Shown: in pieces, positions 1 to 8,392 of the stretch
Numbering within the stretch: the stretch's first letter is position 1
How the letters are laid out: each line of letters starts with the position of its first letter
Assembly: GCA_963733945.1 (NCBI GenBank)
Contig: CAVTFD010000021.1
Span: 1 to 64,000, forward strand
Reading direction: 5' to 3'
DNA: 64,000 nt
Origin: AP-15 sp963733945
GTDB taxonomy: Bacteria > Pseudomonadota > Alphaproteobacteria > ATCC43930 > CGMCC-115725
Notes under the pieces: model-generated
What the model saw: the letters and a program-made list of their open reading frames with translations, nothing else
Told to the model about the DNA's origin: nothing
The model's database searches: none
Made by a program: the position numbers and the translations under genes

Positions 1-175
1 GGGTGAACTTGCCGGTCGGGTAGTCGCGCTTACGCAGCAGCTTCATGCCAAGCAGATCCGTATAGAATTTTAGCGATTTATCGAGGTCGCGCACCCGGAT
101 CATCGTGTGCAGATAGCGATATTTGTCGGTCTCGCCCGCTGGCTTCTTAGTTTCCGCCACATCGGTCACTGACAT
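1..175 (-). CDS. gloA: Lactoylglutathione lyase (glyoxalase I), 3'-truncated by window edge
   Basis: Only the first 58 codons are present. They start at an ATG at 173-175 preceded by a strong GAGGAG ribosome site. After about 20 polar residues the chain reads KYRYLHTMIRVRDLDKSLKF and then YTDLLGMKLLRKRDYPTGKF, which is the first beta-alpha-beta unit of glyoxalase I with its metal-binding His. Enzymes of this family isomerise the methylglyoxal-glutathione hemithioacetal to S-lactoylglutathione in the cytosol. It is the last visible gene of the minus-strand lpx operon, 13 bases after lpxB. The family call is firm; the full length is unknown. Confidence 0.9.
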   Translation of the reverse strand, partial: MSVTDVAETKKPAGETDKYRYLHTMIRVRDLDKSLKFYTDLLGMKLLRKRDYPTGKFT

Positions 176-188
176 GGTAAATTCCTCC

Positions 189-1388
189 TCAGGTTTGCTT
201 GGGAGCGGGGCCACCGCAGCGGCGCGCCGCGACAATCGCGAGAACCCGGTCGGCGGCCCGCAGACTCGGCGACCGGCCGCCCGCCCCGAGGCGCCGCATC
301 GCTTCATCATACCCCGCAAGATGCCTGGCGCGAACCTGTTCGTCCTGCACGAGCCGGGCGACCTCGGCGGCAAGTCCCTCAGGGGTGCATTCGCCGCGCA
401 AGAGCTCGCGCACGACAGGCCTTTCAAGCAACAAATTGACCAGATTGACCTGCCGTACCTTTACCACCCGGTCGAGCAACGCTTCGGTCATCGGGTTCAG
501 ACGATAGCACACCACCATCGGCAGCCGCGCCATCGCCAATTCCAGCGCTACCGAGCCCGACGCGGCCAGCGCCGCGCGGCTCGCGGCAAAGGCGTCGTAT
601 TTGTCTCGCGGCTGTTGCACCAAGATCGGCGCTCCAGGCCAGCTGCGTGCGGCGGCGGCGACCCGGGCTGCAACCGTGGCGACGGTCGGCACGACGACCC
701 GGAAAGGCCCGATCATTTGCGCCAATCGTTCCAGCGCCGCGCCGAAAATCGGCAACAGCCGCCGTACCTCGCCGCTGCGGCTGCCTGGCAGCACGCAAAT
801 CAACACGTCGTCCGCGACGAGTCCGTACTCGGCACGAAACCGTTCACACTCGCCCCGATCGGCGCCGCTTTCGATAATCGGATGGCCGACATAGGAGCAT
901 GCCAATCCGGCCCTTTGAAAATAGGGCGGCTCGAACGGCAGTAGCGCCATCAGATGGTCATACCAGCGCGCCATGCGCCGAGCTCGACCGGCGCGCCATG
1001 CCCAGACCATCGGCGCCACATAATGGATCAAGGGCAAGCTCTCGCCTTGTCGCCGCAACCGTTGCGCGATACGCCAGCTAAACCCTGAGCTGTCGATCGT
1101 CACCACTGCATCGGGCTTGAGCGCGCGCACCGCGGCCACCGTCTCGCGCACCCGGCGCAAGATCACCGGCGCCCGCGGCAACACCTCGGCCACCCCAATG
1201 ACCGCGAGATCGTCGAGCGGAACTAGGCTGTCGAGACCCTGTTCGCGCATGCGCTCCCCGCCCACCCCGGCAATTCGCAAGTTGCCACCGGTGCGCTGCC
1301 GCAGCGCCGCGATCAGACTGCCGCCCAGCGCGTCGCCCGAGGGCTCACCGGCGACGATGAAAATGAACGGCGCCTCAGTGTCGGTCAC
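189..1388 (-). CDS. lpxB: Lipid-A-disaccharide synthase LpxB
   Basis: This 399-residue GT19 glycosyltransferase condenses UDP-2,3-diacylglucosamine with lipid X to form the lipid A disaccharide at the inner face of the cytoplasmic membrane. The N-terminal glycine-rich motif AGEPSGDALGGSLI (residues 13-26) and the nucleotide-binding VLPGSRSGEVRRLLPIF segment (about residue 207) are diagnostic, and the length is normal. The start is GTG. It begins 9 bases after lpxI, the enzyme that supplies its acceptor, so the two are surely co-transcribed. Confidence 0.97.
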   Translation of the reverse strand: MTDTEAPFIFIVAGEPSGDALGGSLIAALRQRTGGNLRIAGVGGERMREQGLDSLVPLDDLAVIGVAEVLPRAPVILRRVRETVAAVRALKPDAVVTIDSSGFSWRIAQRLRRQGESLPLIHYVAPMVWAWRAGRARRMARWYDHLMALLPFEPPYFQRAGLACSYVGHPIIESGADRGECERFRAEYGLVADDVLICVLPGSRSGEVRRLLPIFGAALERLAQMIGPFRVVVPTVATVAARVAAAARSWPGAPILVQQPRDKYDAFAASRAALAASGSVALELAMARLPMVVCYRLNPMTEALLDRVVKVRQVNLVNLLLERPVVRELLRGECTPEGLAAEVARLVQDEQVRARHLAGYDEAMRRLGAGGRSPSLRAADRVLAIVAARRCGGPAPKQT

Positions 1389-1397
1389 GTCTGCCGG

Positions 1398-2246
1398 TCA
1401 CACCCGGCGAATGCCGACGACGAAGAGCCCGGCGCGGTCGGCGGCATCGACGACCTGATCGCGGTCGAGCACAATCGTTGCCTCGGCTTCGACGGCGATG
1501 CCGCGCAGTCCGGCCTCGGCGGCGAGGGCCACGGTTCGCGGCCCGATCGTAGGCCGATCGGCCCGCTGCTCCTGGCCCGGCTTTTCGATCTTGACGAGGA
1601 CGCCGCCGGGCCCCTCGCGGCGCAACTCGGCGCAGCGGCGCAGCAACGCGTCGGTGCCCTCGATCGCCTCGACTCCGAGAACCAGACCCTGCTGGACGAC
1701 GACCGCCTGGCCGACATCGAGGGCGCCCAACGCCCGGGCGATCCGCTGACCGTGCTCGATATCCGCCAGCGCCTGTTCGTCAGGACGCAGGCCGCCGAGA
1801 GCGCCCTCGGGCGCCAGCCCGGCCGCGAGCAACTGATCCGCGCCGATCACTCGAAACCCCTCGCGCTCGAACTCGGCGACAATCGCCGACAGCAGCCCGT
1901 CATCGCCCAGGGCCTTATAGCCGATCCGCGCGAAGAGCTTGGCCGCCCGCCAATCGGGACGCAGCATACTAAGCGAAGGCCGCCGGACTCCGCCGGCCAG
2001 GACCAGCTCGGTTACATTGTTCTCGCGTAACAGCGCGAGGCCGCGGGCGGCGGCGCCCAGCCGGCACCAGGAATGCGCCACCCCCTCTACAGTCGCCGGC
2101 TCGGCCGCTCCTTCGAGTGCCAGAACGAACACCTCGCGCCCGGTTGCCTGACAGGCATCCACGAGGCGTCGCGGCAGCCCGCCGCCGCCGGCAACGAGGC
2201 CCAGCCGAGGCGCCGTGGGGTTTCCCGCCCCTACCCTATCCGCCAT
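1398..2246 (-). CDS. lpxI: UDP-2,3-diacylglucosamine pyrophosphatase LpxI (DUF1009)
   Basis: LpxI hydrolyses UDP-2,3-diacylglucosamine to lipid X, replacing LpxH in most alphaproteobacteria. The N-terminal LGLVAGGGGLPRRL nucleotide-binding loop and the C-terminal domain containing DQLL and LVKIEKPGQEQRADRPTIG match the family. I chose the ATG at 2244-2246 (282 residues) because the homologous region begins just after it. The frame stays open further upstream, but that stretch overlaps lpxA. The chosen start overlaps the lpxA stop by 11 bases, suggesting translational coupling. Confidence 0.95.
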   Translation of the reverse strand: MADRVGAGNPTAPRLGLVAGGGGLPRRLVDACQATGREVFVLALEGAAEPATVEGVAHSWCRLGAAARGLALLRENNVTELVLAGGVRRPSLSMLRPDWRAAKLFARIGYKALGDDGLLSAIVAEFEREGFRVIGADQLLAAGLAPEGALGGLRPDEQALADIEHGQRIARALGALDVGQAVVVQQGLVLGVEAIEGTDALLRRCAELRREGPGGVLVKIEKPGQEQRADRPTIGPRTVALAAEAGLRGIAVEAEATIVLDRDQVVDAADRAGLFVVGIRRV

Positions 2247-3036
2247 TCGCCTCGACTGGCTGACAGATGGCCCGGCTCGAATCCGCGCGGATAAAGCGGA
2301 TGATGTCGTCCACCGGCCCGATCCCCCCAAAGCGCTCCGCGGTCTCGTTGACCCGGTCGCTCAACGTTCCCGGCGAATGGAACAAAAATTGATAGGCGTT
2401 GCGCAACCCTTGGATGTCCTCGCGGCTGAACCCGCGGCGCTGCATGCCGATGATGTTGAGCCCGGTGAGCCGGGCGCGATTGCCCATCGCCTGGCCATAG
2501 GGGATCACGTCACGTTCGACCCCCGACATGCCGCCGATCATCGCGTGCTTGCCGATGCGGACAAACTGGTGAACCGCGCACAAGCCGCCGAGAAAGGCAT
2601 AATCATCGATGACCACATGACCCGCCAAGGTCGCGTTGTTGGCCATGATCACATGATCGGCGATCTGGCAGTCGTGGGCGACATGGGCGCCGACCATGAA
2701 CAGGCAATCGTCGCCGATGCGCGTGACCATGCCGCCGCCGGTCGTTCCCGGGTTCATCGTCACATATTCGCGGATCGTATTGCGACAGCCGAGAATCAAG
2801 GATGATGCCTCGCCGCAATATTTGAGGTCCTGCGGCGCGAGGCCGATCGAGGCGAAGGGAAAGATCCGCGTCCCTTTGCCAATCGTCGTATGCCCGTCGA
2901 CGACGACATGCGCACGCAATGTGACGCCGGAGTGCAGGGCTACGTGCTCGCCGACGATGCAAAACGGCCCGATGACGACATCGCGCGCCAAACTCGCTCC
3001 CGGCGCGACGATGGCCGTCGAGTGGATCTCTGCCAT
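2236..3036 (-). CDS. lpxA: UDP-N-acetylglucosamine acyltransferase LpxA
   Basis: This 266-residue left-handed parallel beta-helix acyltransferase catalyses the first step of lipid A synthesis, O-acylation of UDP-GlcNAc by acyl-ACP. Hexapeptide repeats run through residues 2-190. The catalytic His is in the MVGAHVAHDCQIADHVIMAN segment (His121 here). The C-terminal helical domain starts near residue 195 (NIIGMQRRGFSREDI). It sits between fabZ and lpxI, the standard order. Confidence 0.98.
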   Translation of the reverse strand: MAEIHSTAIVAPGASLARDVVIGPFCIVGEHVALHSGVTLRAHVVVDGHTTIGKGTRIFPFASIGLAPQDLKYCGEASSLILGCRNTIREYVTMNPGTTGGGMVTRIGDDCLFMVGAHVAHDCQIADHVIMANNATLAGHVVIDDYAFLGGLCAVHQFVRIGKHAMIGGMSGVERDVIPYGQAMGNRARLTGLNIIGMQRRGFSREDIQGLRNAYQFLFHSPGTLSDRVNETAERFGGIGPVDDIIRFIRADSSRAICQPVEANGG

Positions 3037-3046
3037 CGCTAGTTCG

Positions 3047-3517
3047 CTACTCGTCGAGGATCATTGCGGCGAACACGGCTTCGGCCATCAGATTGGCGCC
3101 GACCTTGGCCCGGCCCTCGAATTTCCACACATTGCCACGGTTGCGCTGCTTGACGACGTGGACGTCGAGCCGATCGCCAGGAACGACCGGGCGGCGGAAC
3201 CGGGCATTGTCGACGCTCATGAAATAGACGAGCTTGCCCTCCGATTCAGGCCCCAGGGTATGAACCACCAGCACTGCCGCGGTCTGCGCCATGGCCTCAA
3301 TGATCAAAACCCCCGGCATCACCGGCCGCGCGGGGAAATGGCCCTGAAAGTAATTTTCGTTGATCGAGACGTTTTTGATCCCGGTGGCCCGCTCGTTCGC
3401 GACCACATCGACGACCTTGTCGATCATTAGAAAAGGATGGCGATGCGGGATCATCTCCATGATCCTCTGGATATCGATCTGGGAGGCCTCGCTCTCCGTG
3501 CAGAGCGGATCGATCAT
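3047..3517 (-). CDS. fabZ: 3-hydroxyacyl-ACP dehydratase FabZ
   Basis: This 156-residue hot-dog-fold enzyme dehydrates (3R)-hydroxyacyl-ACP in fatty acid elongation. The signature HPFLMIDKV (from about residue 28) and the catalytic loop GHFPARPVMPGVLIIEAMAQ are intact. It competes with LpxA and LpxD for hydroxyacyl-ACP, which explains its place between them. Its ATG overlaps the lpxD stop in an ATGA junction (3514-3517), so translation is coupled. Confidence 0.98.
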   Translation of the reverse strand: MIDPLCTESEASQIDIQRIMEMIPHRHPFLMIDKVVDVVANERATGIKNVSINENYFQGHFPARPVMPGVLIIEAMAQTAAVLVVHTLGPESEGKLVYFMSVDNARFRRPVVPGDRLDVHVVKQRNRGNVWKFEGRAKVGANLMAEAVFAAMILDE

Positions 3518-4539
3518 CGTCCGTCCCTCTTTTTCGCTAGCCTCTGCAACGCTACGGTCTGTCTCATGAACTCGGTCATCGGCACCGCCGGGATGCCCGA
3601 CACCGTCACTCCGGGCGGAACGTCACGCATAAGCCCGGCTTTGGCGGCGATCCTGGCCCCGCTACCAATATGTAAATGGCCCGCAAGCCCGCCTTGTCCG
3701 CCGACCATGACAAAATCGTCGAGCTTCGTGCTGCCGGAGATACCGACTTGTCCAGCGAGAATACAGCACCGACCGAGCACCACGTTGTGTCCGATCTGAA
3801 CCAGGTTATCAATCATCGAGCCCGCCCCAATCACGGTATCGTGACCTGAGCCGCGGTCGATCGTGGTATTGGCGCCGATATCGACATCGTCGCCGATCAC
3901 GACGCGGCCAAGTTGTGGGACCTTGACCGGCCCGACCCGGTCCGGGGCAAAGCCGAAGCCCGCCTGGCCGACGCGCACCCCCGGATGCAGCACGACGCGC
4001 GCGCCGATCAGCGCGTGGCTGACCGTGACATTGGCGCCGATGCGGCAATCCTCGCCGATTTCGACGCCGGCGCCGATCACGGTATTGGCGCCGACTTGGC
4101 AGCGTCGACCGAGCCGAGCTCCCGCTTCGATGACGGCGTGCGCGCCGATCGCGCAATCCTCGGGCACGATCGCCGCCGGATCGATCAGCGCTGAAGGCGC
4201 ACGGCTGCCGGCGACCACCGGCGCCGGGTAAAAGGCCTGCGCCGCCAGTCCATAGGCCTTATAGGGCGCGCCGCTCACCAGTAGCGCCATGCCGGGCGGA
4301 GCGCGCTCGACCGCCCATTCGTCTACGAAGGCCGCGCCGGCGCGAGAAGTACAGAAGACGCCGAGATACTTTCGATTGTCGAGGAAGCTCGCCTCGTCCG
4401 GGCCAGCCGTTTCGAGTGGCGCGACATCGAGGCACAGGCGTTCGCCCTGGTCCCCTCGTAACAGCTTTGCGCCACTCAACCGGGCGAGTTCGGCGAGCGT
4501 GAATGGTCCGTTGCGATCGAAAAAGCGAGGGTCAGCCAT
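3514..4539 (-). CDS. lpxD: UDP-3-O-acylglucosamine N-acyltransferase LpxD
   Basis: LpxD transfers a second hydroxyacyl chain to UDP-3-O-acylglucosamine. The ATG at 4537-4539 gives 341 residues starting MADPRFFDRNGPFTLAEL, the usual start of the family's uridine-binding domain. A hexapeptide-repeat beta-helix follows, with the active-site region QIGHNVVLGRCCILAGQVGI. The frame is open upstream, but that stretch is an antisense-like proline run inside the skp 3' end and is not part of the protein. Confidence 0.97.
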   Translation of the reverse strand: MADPRFFDRNGPFTLAELARLSGAKLLRGDQGERLCLDVAPLETAGPDEASFLDNRKYLGVFCTSRAGAAFVDEWAVERAPPGMALLVSGAPYKAYGLAAQAFYPAPVVAGSRAPSALIDPAAIVPEDCAIGAHAVIEAGARLGRRCQVGANTVIGAGVEIGEDCRIGANVTVSHALIGARVVLHPGVRVGQAGFGFAPDRVGPVKVPQLGRVVIGDDVDIGANTTIDRGSGHDTVIGAGSMIDNLVQIGHNVVLGRCCILAGQVGISGSTKLDDFVMVGGQGGLAGHLHIGSGARIAAKAGLMRDVPPGVTVSGIPAVPMTEFMRQTVALQRLAKKRDGR

Positions 4540-4564
4540 TTGCCGGATCAAGGCGCGGCCAATC

Positions 4565-5356
4565 CTACCGCCTTTTCGCCCTGGCGGTGGGGGCGGTGGG
4601 GGCGGTCGGAGCAGTGGCGGAGGGCGGGGAGGCTGCAGCGGGCGCCGCGCCGGTGGAGGGCGGCGCCGGTGTGGCAAAGTTGACGTTTAGTACCGGCAAC
4701 TCTTCGTCGAGCTTCTGTAGGACCTCGTCGGTCACGTCGAATGATCGGTCGAACGCTACGAAGTCGGTACTCTGGAACACCAGGTTTGCTTTCCGTTCTT
4801 TGGCGATATCCTCGGTAATTTTAACTATTATTTCGTTGATCTTGGACTGAGCGTCGCTAGCGGATTTGGCGAGGGTTTGGGTCAATTCCTGGCCATTCTC
4901 TTGATAATTTTTAATTTTTTCATCCAAATCCCGTTCCTTCTGGAGGAATGCATTTGCCTTCTGTTCAAATTGACGCCTCTTTTGGTCAAAGGCGTCCGCA
5001 GACAGCGAAGCCCGTTGACGCTCCAGCGTGTCATGCTCCGCCGAAAGGGAAGCGCGCTGCTTCTGCTGCGCCCCCTGCTCGGCCCGCAGCAGGTCCTGTT
5101 GGTGGGACAACTCGTTCATATATTGGACACGTTTCTGCTCGATCTGGTTGCGCACCATCTTGGCGGCTTTCGCGTTCTGCAGCAGCGACTGAACGTCGAC
5201 CACCAGCACGCTCAGATTTTGCGCGGTGGGCAAAGGTGCTGGAGCCGGTGGGGGTGCGGGCGGGGCGGCCGGTGGCTTCTGGGCGACCGCGATTTCGGCA
5301 AATCCGCAGCACAACACCGACATTAGGGCCGTCAATCGAACCAAGGATGTCAACAT
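4565..5356 (-). CDS. skp: OmpH/Skp-family periplasmic chaperone
   Basis: Skp-like chaperones hold unfolded outer-membrane proteins for BamA. The 263-residue product has a signal peptide ending near AVAQ (residue 26). A proline-rich linker leads to the NLSVLVVDVQSLLQNAKAAK core strand and a long charged coiled coil (about residues 70-165, rich in Q, E, R and K). A second Pro/Ala-rich tail ends in RAKRR. Both low-complexity ends make it longer than typical Skp (about 160-200 residues). The ATG overlaps the bamA stop by one base (TGATG). Confidence 0.9.
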   Translation of the reverse strand: MLTSLVRLTALMSVLCCGFAEIAVAQKPPAAPPAPPPAPAPLPTAQNLSVLVVDVQSLLQNAKAAKMVRNQIEQKRVQYMNELSHQQDLLRAEQGAQQKQRASLSAEHDTLERQRASLSADAFDQKRRQFEQKANAFLQKERDLDEKIKNYQENGQELTQTLAKSASDAQSKINEIIVKITEDIAKERKANLVFQSTDFVAFDRSFDVTDEVLQKLDEELPVLNVNFATPAPPSTGAAPAAASPPSATAPTAPTAPTARAKRR

Positions 5357-8343
5357 CAGAATTTTGTCCCAAAACTAACCCGGAAAAACTGGGTTTGATC
5401 GAATTTTTCCTTCCTGATCGGGTACGCGACGTCGAGCCGAATCGGACCGACCGGAGATTTCCACGATACGCCGACCCCGGTGCTCACCCGGATCGCCGGA
5501 GAATCCTCAACCACCGGCTGAACTCCGCCAGTCGTCGCCAGCTGCGTCGGCGTCAAGTTGAGCTGGGTGGGCTGGAGGTAATAGAGCGTGCCGAAATCGG
5601 TGAAAACCCGGCCGCTGATGCCGAGTTCTTTGGGCAGGCCGAGCGGCACACCCAGGGTCACCGAGCCGACGTAGTATTTCTGGCCGCCCAAGGCGTCATC
5701 AGTGACCGAGTTGCGCGGCCCGATCCCGGCATTCTGAAAGCCGCGTAAATTGTCACCTCCGACAAAGAAACGATCCTGGAGCAGCACCTGCTGGCCATCC
5801 CAGCCAAAGATGTAGCCCGCTTCACCAGTAAAACCCAATACCCATTCCGGTGCAACCGAGTAATAATAGCCAAAATTCACCTTTGAACGTACAAAGTCCA
5901 CACCAAATCCGACACCGGCGAAATCATTGCCCAGCGACGCGTAATAGCCGCTCGTCGGGTCAAGCCGATCATCCCGGCGGTCGTAGAGTAGAACCTGACC
6001 AACCTGGGAGGTAACGTGCTGCCCCGCCTGCAGAGCGATAAACAGCGAGGCATCGCTCTGAATGTTCTCGATGGTATCGGAGCGAGCGGTATACGTCAGA
6101 GTTTGCCGTAGGTTATCGGTGATCTGATACCCGGCGCGCAACGCCCCGCCATAGGAGAATTGCTGGTAGGGCGGGGTTACCCCGGAGAAGAACGAGGAAG
6201 TCGGGCTGGTCTTTATTTCGAAAAGATCAAAGCCAGCGGCGATGTTCTTATCGAGAAAATACGGCTCGGTAAAGCTGAGATTAATTTGCTGCGAGCGAAA
6301 CGAGACAACGCCTCCGACTTGCAGATCCTGGCCGCGGCCGAGAAAGTTGCGCTCGCGGATGGTGATGTCGGCGAGCGGGCCGTCGCTGGTCGAGAAGCCG
6401 AGCCCCAAAGACAGCTCACCGGTCGACTGCTCCTCGACCTCGACGGTGACCACCGTCCTATCCGGGGCTGAGCCTGGTGCGTTGGTGACCTCGACCTTTT
6501 TGAAAAAGCTTAAATTCTTGAGGCGCTGCTGTGAGCGCTGCATCTTCTCGGTGTTGAAAGCGTCGCCCTCGACAAGCTGAAACTCGCGGCGAATCACCTT
6601 GTCGAGCGTGCGCACGTTGCCGACGATATCGATCCGTTCGACGTAGACCCGAGGTCCCTCTTGAACATCAAAGGTGATATCGATGGTATGGCTCTTGCGG
6701 TTGCGGGTAATCTCCGGCTTGACCTCGACAAAGGCGTAGCCGCGAGTGCCCAGGGTGTTGGTCAATACCGTGATCGACTTTTCCACCTCTTCGGCATTGT
6801 ACCAATCGCCTGAACGGACCGTCAGCAAAGGCTCGACCGCCGAGGCGGGCAGGTCCTTGAGCTTGATGTTGACGCCGACTTTGCCAAAACGATAGCGCTG
6901 ACCCTCGTCGAGGGTGAAAGTAAGGATGAAGCCGTTGCGCTCCGGGGTCAGTTCAGCCACCGCGGAGAGCACGCGAAAATCGGCATATCCCTCGGTCAAA
7001 TAGAATTTTCGCAAAAGATCGCGATCGTAAGTCACCCGATCGGGGTCGTAACTGTCGTCGGTCGACAAAAACCGGTACCAGCGGCTCTCCTTGGTCGCGA
7101 TTACGCTCCGCAGCTTGCTCTCGCTGAAATCTTTGTTGCCGACAAAATTTACGCTGCGGATGCCGGTGAATTCGCCTTCGTTGATCTCGAAGACGAGATC
7201 AACCCGATTTTCAGAGAGCTGGATGATTTTGGGTTCCACCGTCGCGCCGAACCTGCCATGCCGGCGATAAAGATCGAGAATGCGCTTGACGTCGCTCTGC
7301 ACCCGGGTGCGGGTATATACGACGCGCGGGCGCAACTGGATCTCGGCATTGAGCTCCTTGTCGTCGAGTTTGTGGTTTCCCTCAAAGGCGATGCGGTTGA
7401 TGATCGGGTTCTCGACCACCTTGACGACGAGCGTGTTGCCCACCCGGCTCAGCCGGACATCGGCAAACAGTCCGGTCGCGAACAACGCTTTCAGCGACGC
7501 ATTCACCTTCTCGTCGTCCCACGGGTCGCCCGGCTGGAGCTGGAGGTACGAGCGGACGGTTTCGGGTTCGATCCGCTGCGTCCCAACCACCCGAATGTCG
7601 GTGACGGTGCCTCCACCCATGGTCGGGACCGCCGGTCCCGCTATTCCGCCGGGGAGAGGCGCGGCGCCAGAGCGCGCGGACGGCGGACCGCCACTCGGCT
7701 GCGCCGGCGCGCCGCCCGTCCGATTGGCTGACGGGTTCGGACCGGTTTGGCGATATCGGCGTCGCCCGCCTGTCTCAACCGGCGGGATGCCCCCCTGCGG
7801 CGTGATTGCCGATGCGCCACCGGTCTGACCGGGTGTCGGGGTCCCGGTGTTTTGGCTTGGCGGCGTCATGCCGCTCTCAAAATTGGATCCCGGTTGTCCG
7901 GGCGCCGGCGCAGCGCCGGTCTGGCCAGGTGCCGGATTACCGGTGTTCGGGTTTGGCGGCGTCATGCCGCTCTTAAACTGGGATCCCGGTTGTCCGGTCG
8001 CCGGCGCGCCGCCGGTCTGGCCAGGTGCGGGATTCCCGGCGTTCTGGTTTGGCGGCGTCATGCCGCTCTCAAGCTGAGATCCTACAGGTGCGCCGCCGGT
8101 CTGGCCGGGCGTCGAGCTCCCGGTGCTCTGGTTTGGCGGCGTCATGCCGCTTTCCATCTGGGATCCCGGCTGTTGCGGCACCGGCGCGCCGCCGCCGTTC
8201 TGGTTGCCGCCACCAGGGCCGGCACCGGGCTGCGTCGCGCCACTGCTTGGCTGCGCCATGACCCAATGGGGCGCCACAGCCGAGACCACCGCCATGACGC
8301 CGACAATCGCCCATGGCGCGCAAATCCGTTTGCTAAAACGCAA
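5356..8343 (-). CDS. bamA: Outer membrane protein assembly factor BamA with repeat-rich N-terminal extension
   Basis: BamA inserts beta-barrel proteins into the outer membrane. The 995-residue product has a signal peptide (residues 1-30, ending HWVMA), then about 215 residues of Gly/Pro/Gln-rich sequence with four tandem copies of a roughly 31-residue unit. POTRA 1 begins near residue 246 (TVTDIRVVGTQRIEPETVRSYL), and five POTRA domains lead to a 16-strand barrel ending in FRVSFGTKF. The usual length is near 760-800. The start is TTG at 8341-8343; it supplies the basic n-region RFSKR, so I prefer it to the internal ATG at codon 17. It is flanked by skp and rseP. Confidence 0.96.
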   Translation of the reverse strand: MRFSKRICAPWAIVGVMAVVSAVAPHWVMAQPSSGATQPGAGPGGGNQNGGGAPVPQQPGSQMESGMTPPNQSTGSSTPGQTGGAPVGSQLESGMTPPNQNAGNPAPGQTGGAPATGQPGSQFKSGMTPPNPNTGNPAPGQTGAAPAPGQPGSNFESGMTPPSQNTGTPTPGQTGGASAITPQGGIPPVETGGRRRYRQTGPNPSANRTGGAPAQPSGGPPSARSGAAPLPGGIAGPAVPTMGGGTVTDIRVVGTQRIEPETVRSYLQLQPGDPWDDEKVNASLKALFATGLFADVRLSRVGNTLVVKVVENPIINRIAFEGNHKLDDKELNAEIQLRPRVVYTRTRVQSDVKRILDLYRRHGRFGATVEPKIIQLSENRVDLVFEINEGEFTGIRSVNFVGNKDFSESKLRSVIATKESRWYRFLSTDDSYDPDRVTYDRDLLRKFYLTEGYADFRVLSAVAELTPERNGFILTFTLDEGQRYRFGKVGVNIKLKDLPASAVEPLLTVRSGDWYNAEEVEKSITVLTNTLGTRGYAFVEVKPEITRNRKSHTIDITFDVQEGPRVYVERIDIVGNVRTLDKVIRREFQLVEGDAFNTEKMQRSQQRLKNLSFFKKVEVTNAPGSAPDRTVVTVEVEEQSTGELSLGLGFSTSDGPLADITIRERNFLGRGQDLQVGGVVSFRSQQINLSFTEPYFLDKNIAAGFDLFEIKTSPTSSFFSGVTPPYQQFSYGGALRAGYQITDNLRQTLTYTARSDTIENIQSDASLFIALQAGQHVTSQVGQVLLYDRRDDRLDPTSGYYASLGNDFAGVGFGVDFVRSKVNFGYYYSVAPEWVLGFTGEAGYIFGWDGQQVLLQDRFFVGGDNLRGFQNAGIGPRNSVTDDALGGQKYYVGSVTLGVPLGLPKELGISGRVFTDFGTLYYLQPTQLNLTPTQLATTGGVQPVVEDSPAIRVSTGVGVSWKSPVGPIRLDVAYPIRKEKFDQTQFFRVSFGTKF
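7804..8166 (-). repeat. Four imperfect tandem repeats encoding a ~31-residue unit in BamA
   Basis: Residues 60-180 of BamA repeat the pattern GSQ-hydrophobic-ESGMTPPNQ-x-GNPAPGQTGGAP four times. Units differ by a few substitutions and 2-3 residue indels. At the DNA level a motif reading GGTTTGGCGGCGTCATGCCG in the plus direction recurs with a 90-96 base period. This is coding repeat variation, not a CRISPR array. Confidence 0.9.
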
Positions 8344-8347
8344 AACA

Positions 8348-8377
8348 CCCCACCCCCGGCTCCAACCCCCATCCCCC
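8348..8377 (-). other. Four-run G tract (possible G-quadruplex) just upstream of bamA start
   Basis: On the coding (minus) strand four runs of 4-5 guanines fall within 30 bases and end 5 bases before the TTG start of bamA. They are separated by 1, 8 and 2 bases. The spacing fits a potential G-quadruplex in the short rseP-bamA intergenic mRNA. Whether it folds is unknown. Confidence 0.45.
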
Positions 8378-8392
8378 GGAATTACGCTCGCG

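Noticed and set aside
7804..8166. Regular ~95-base repeats resembling a CRISPR array
   Set aside because: The repeats are in frame in BamA, vary by substitutions that preserve reading frame and encode a Gly/Pro-rich unit; there are no unique spacers between exact repeats.
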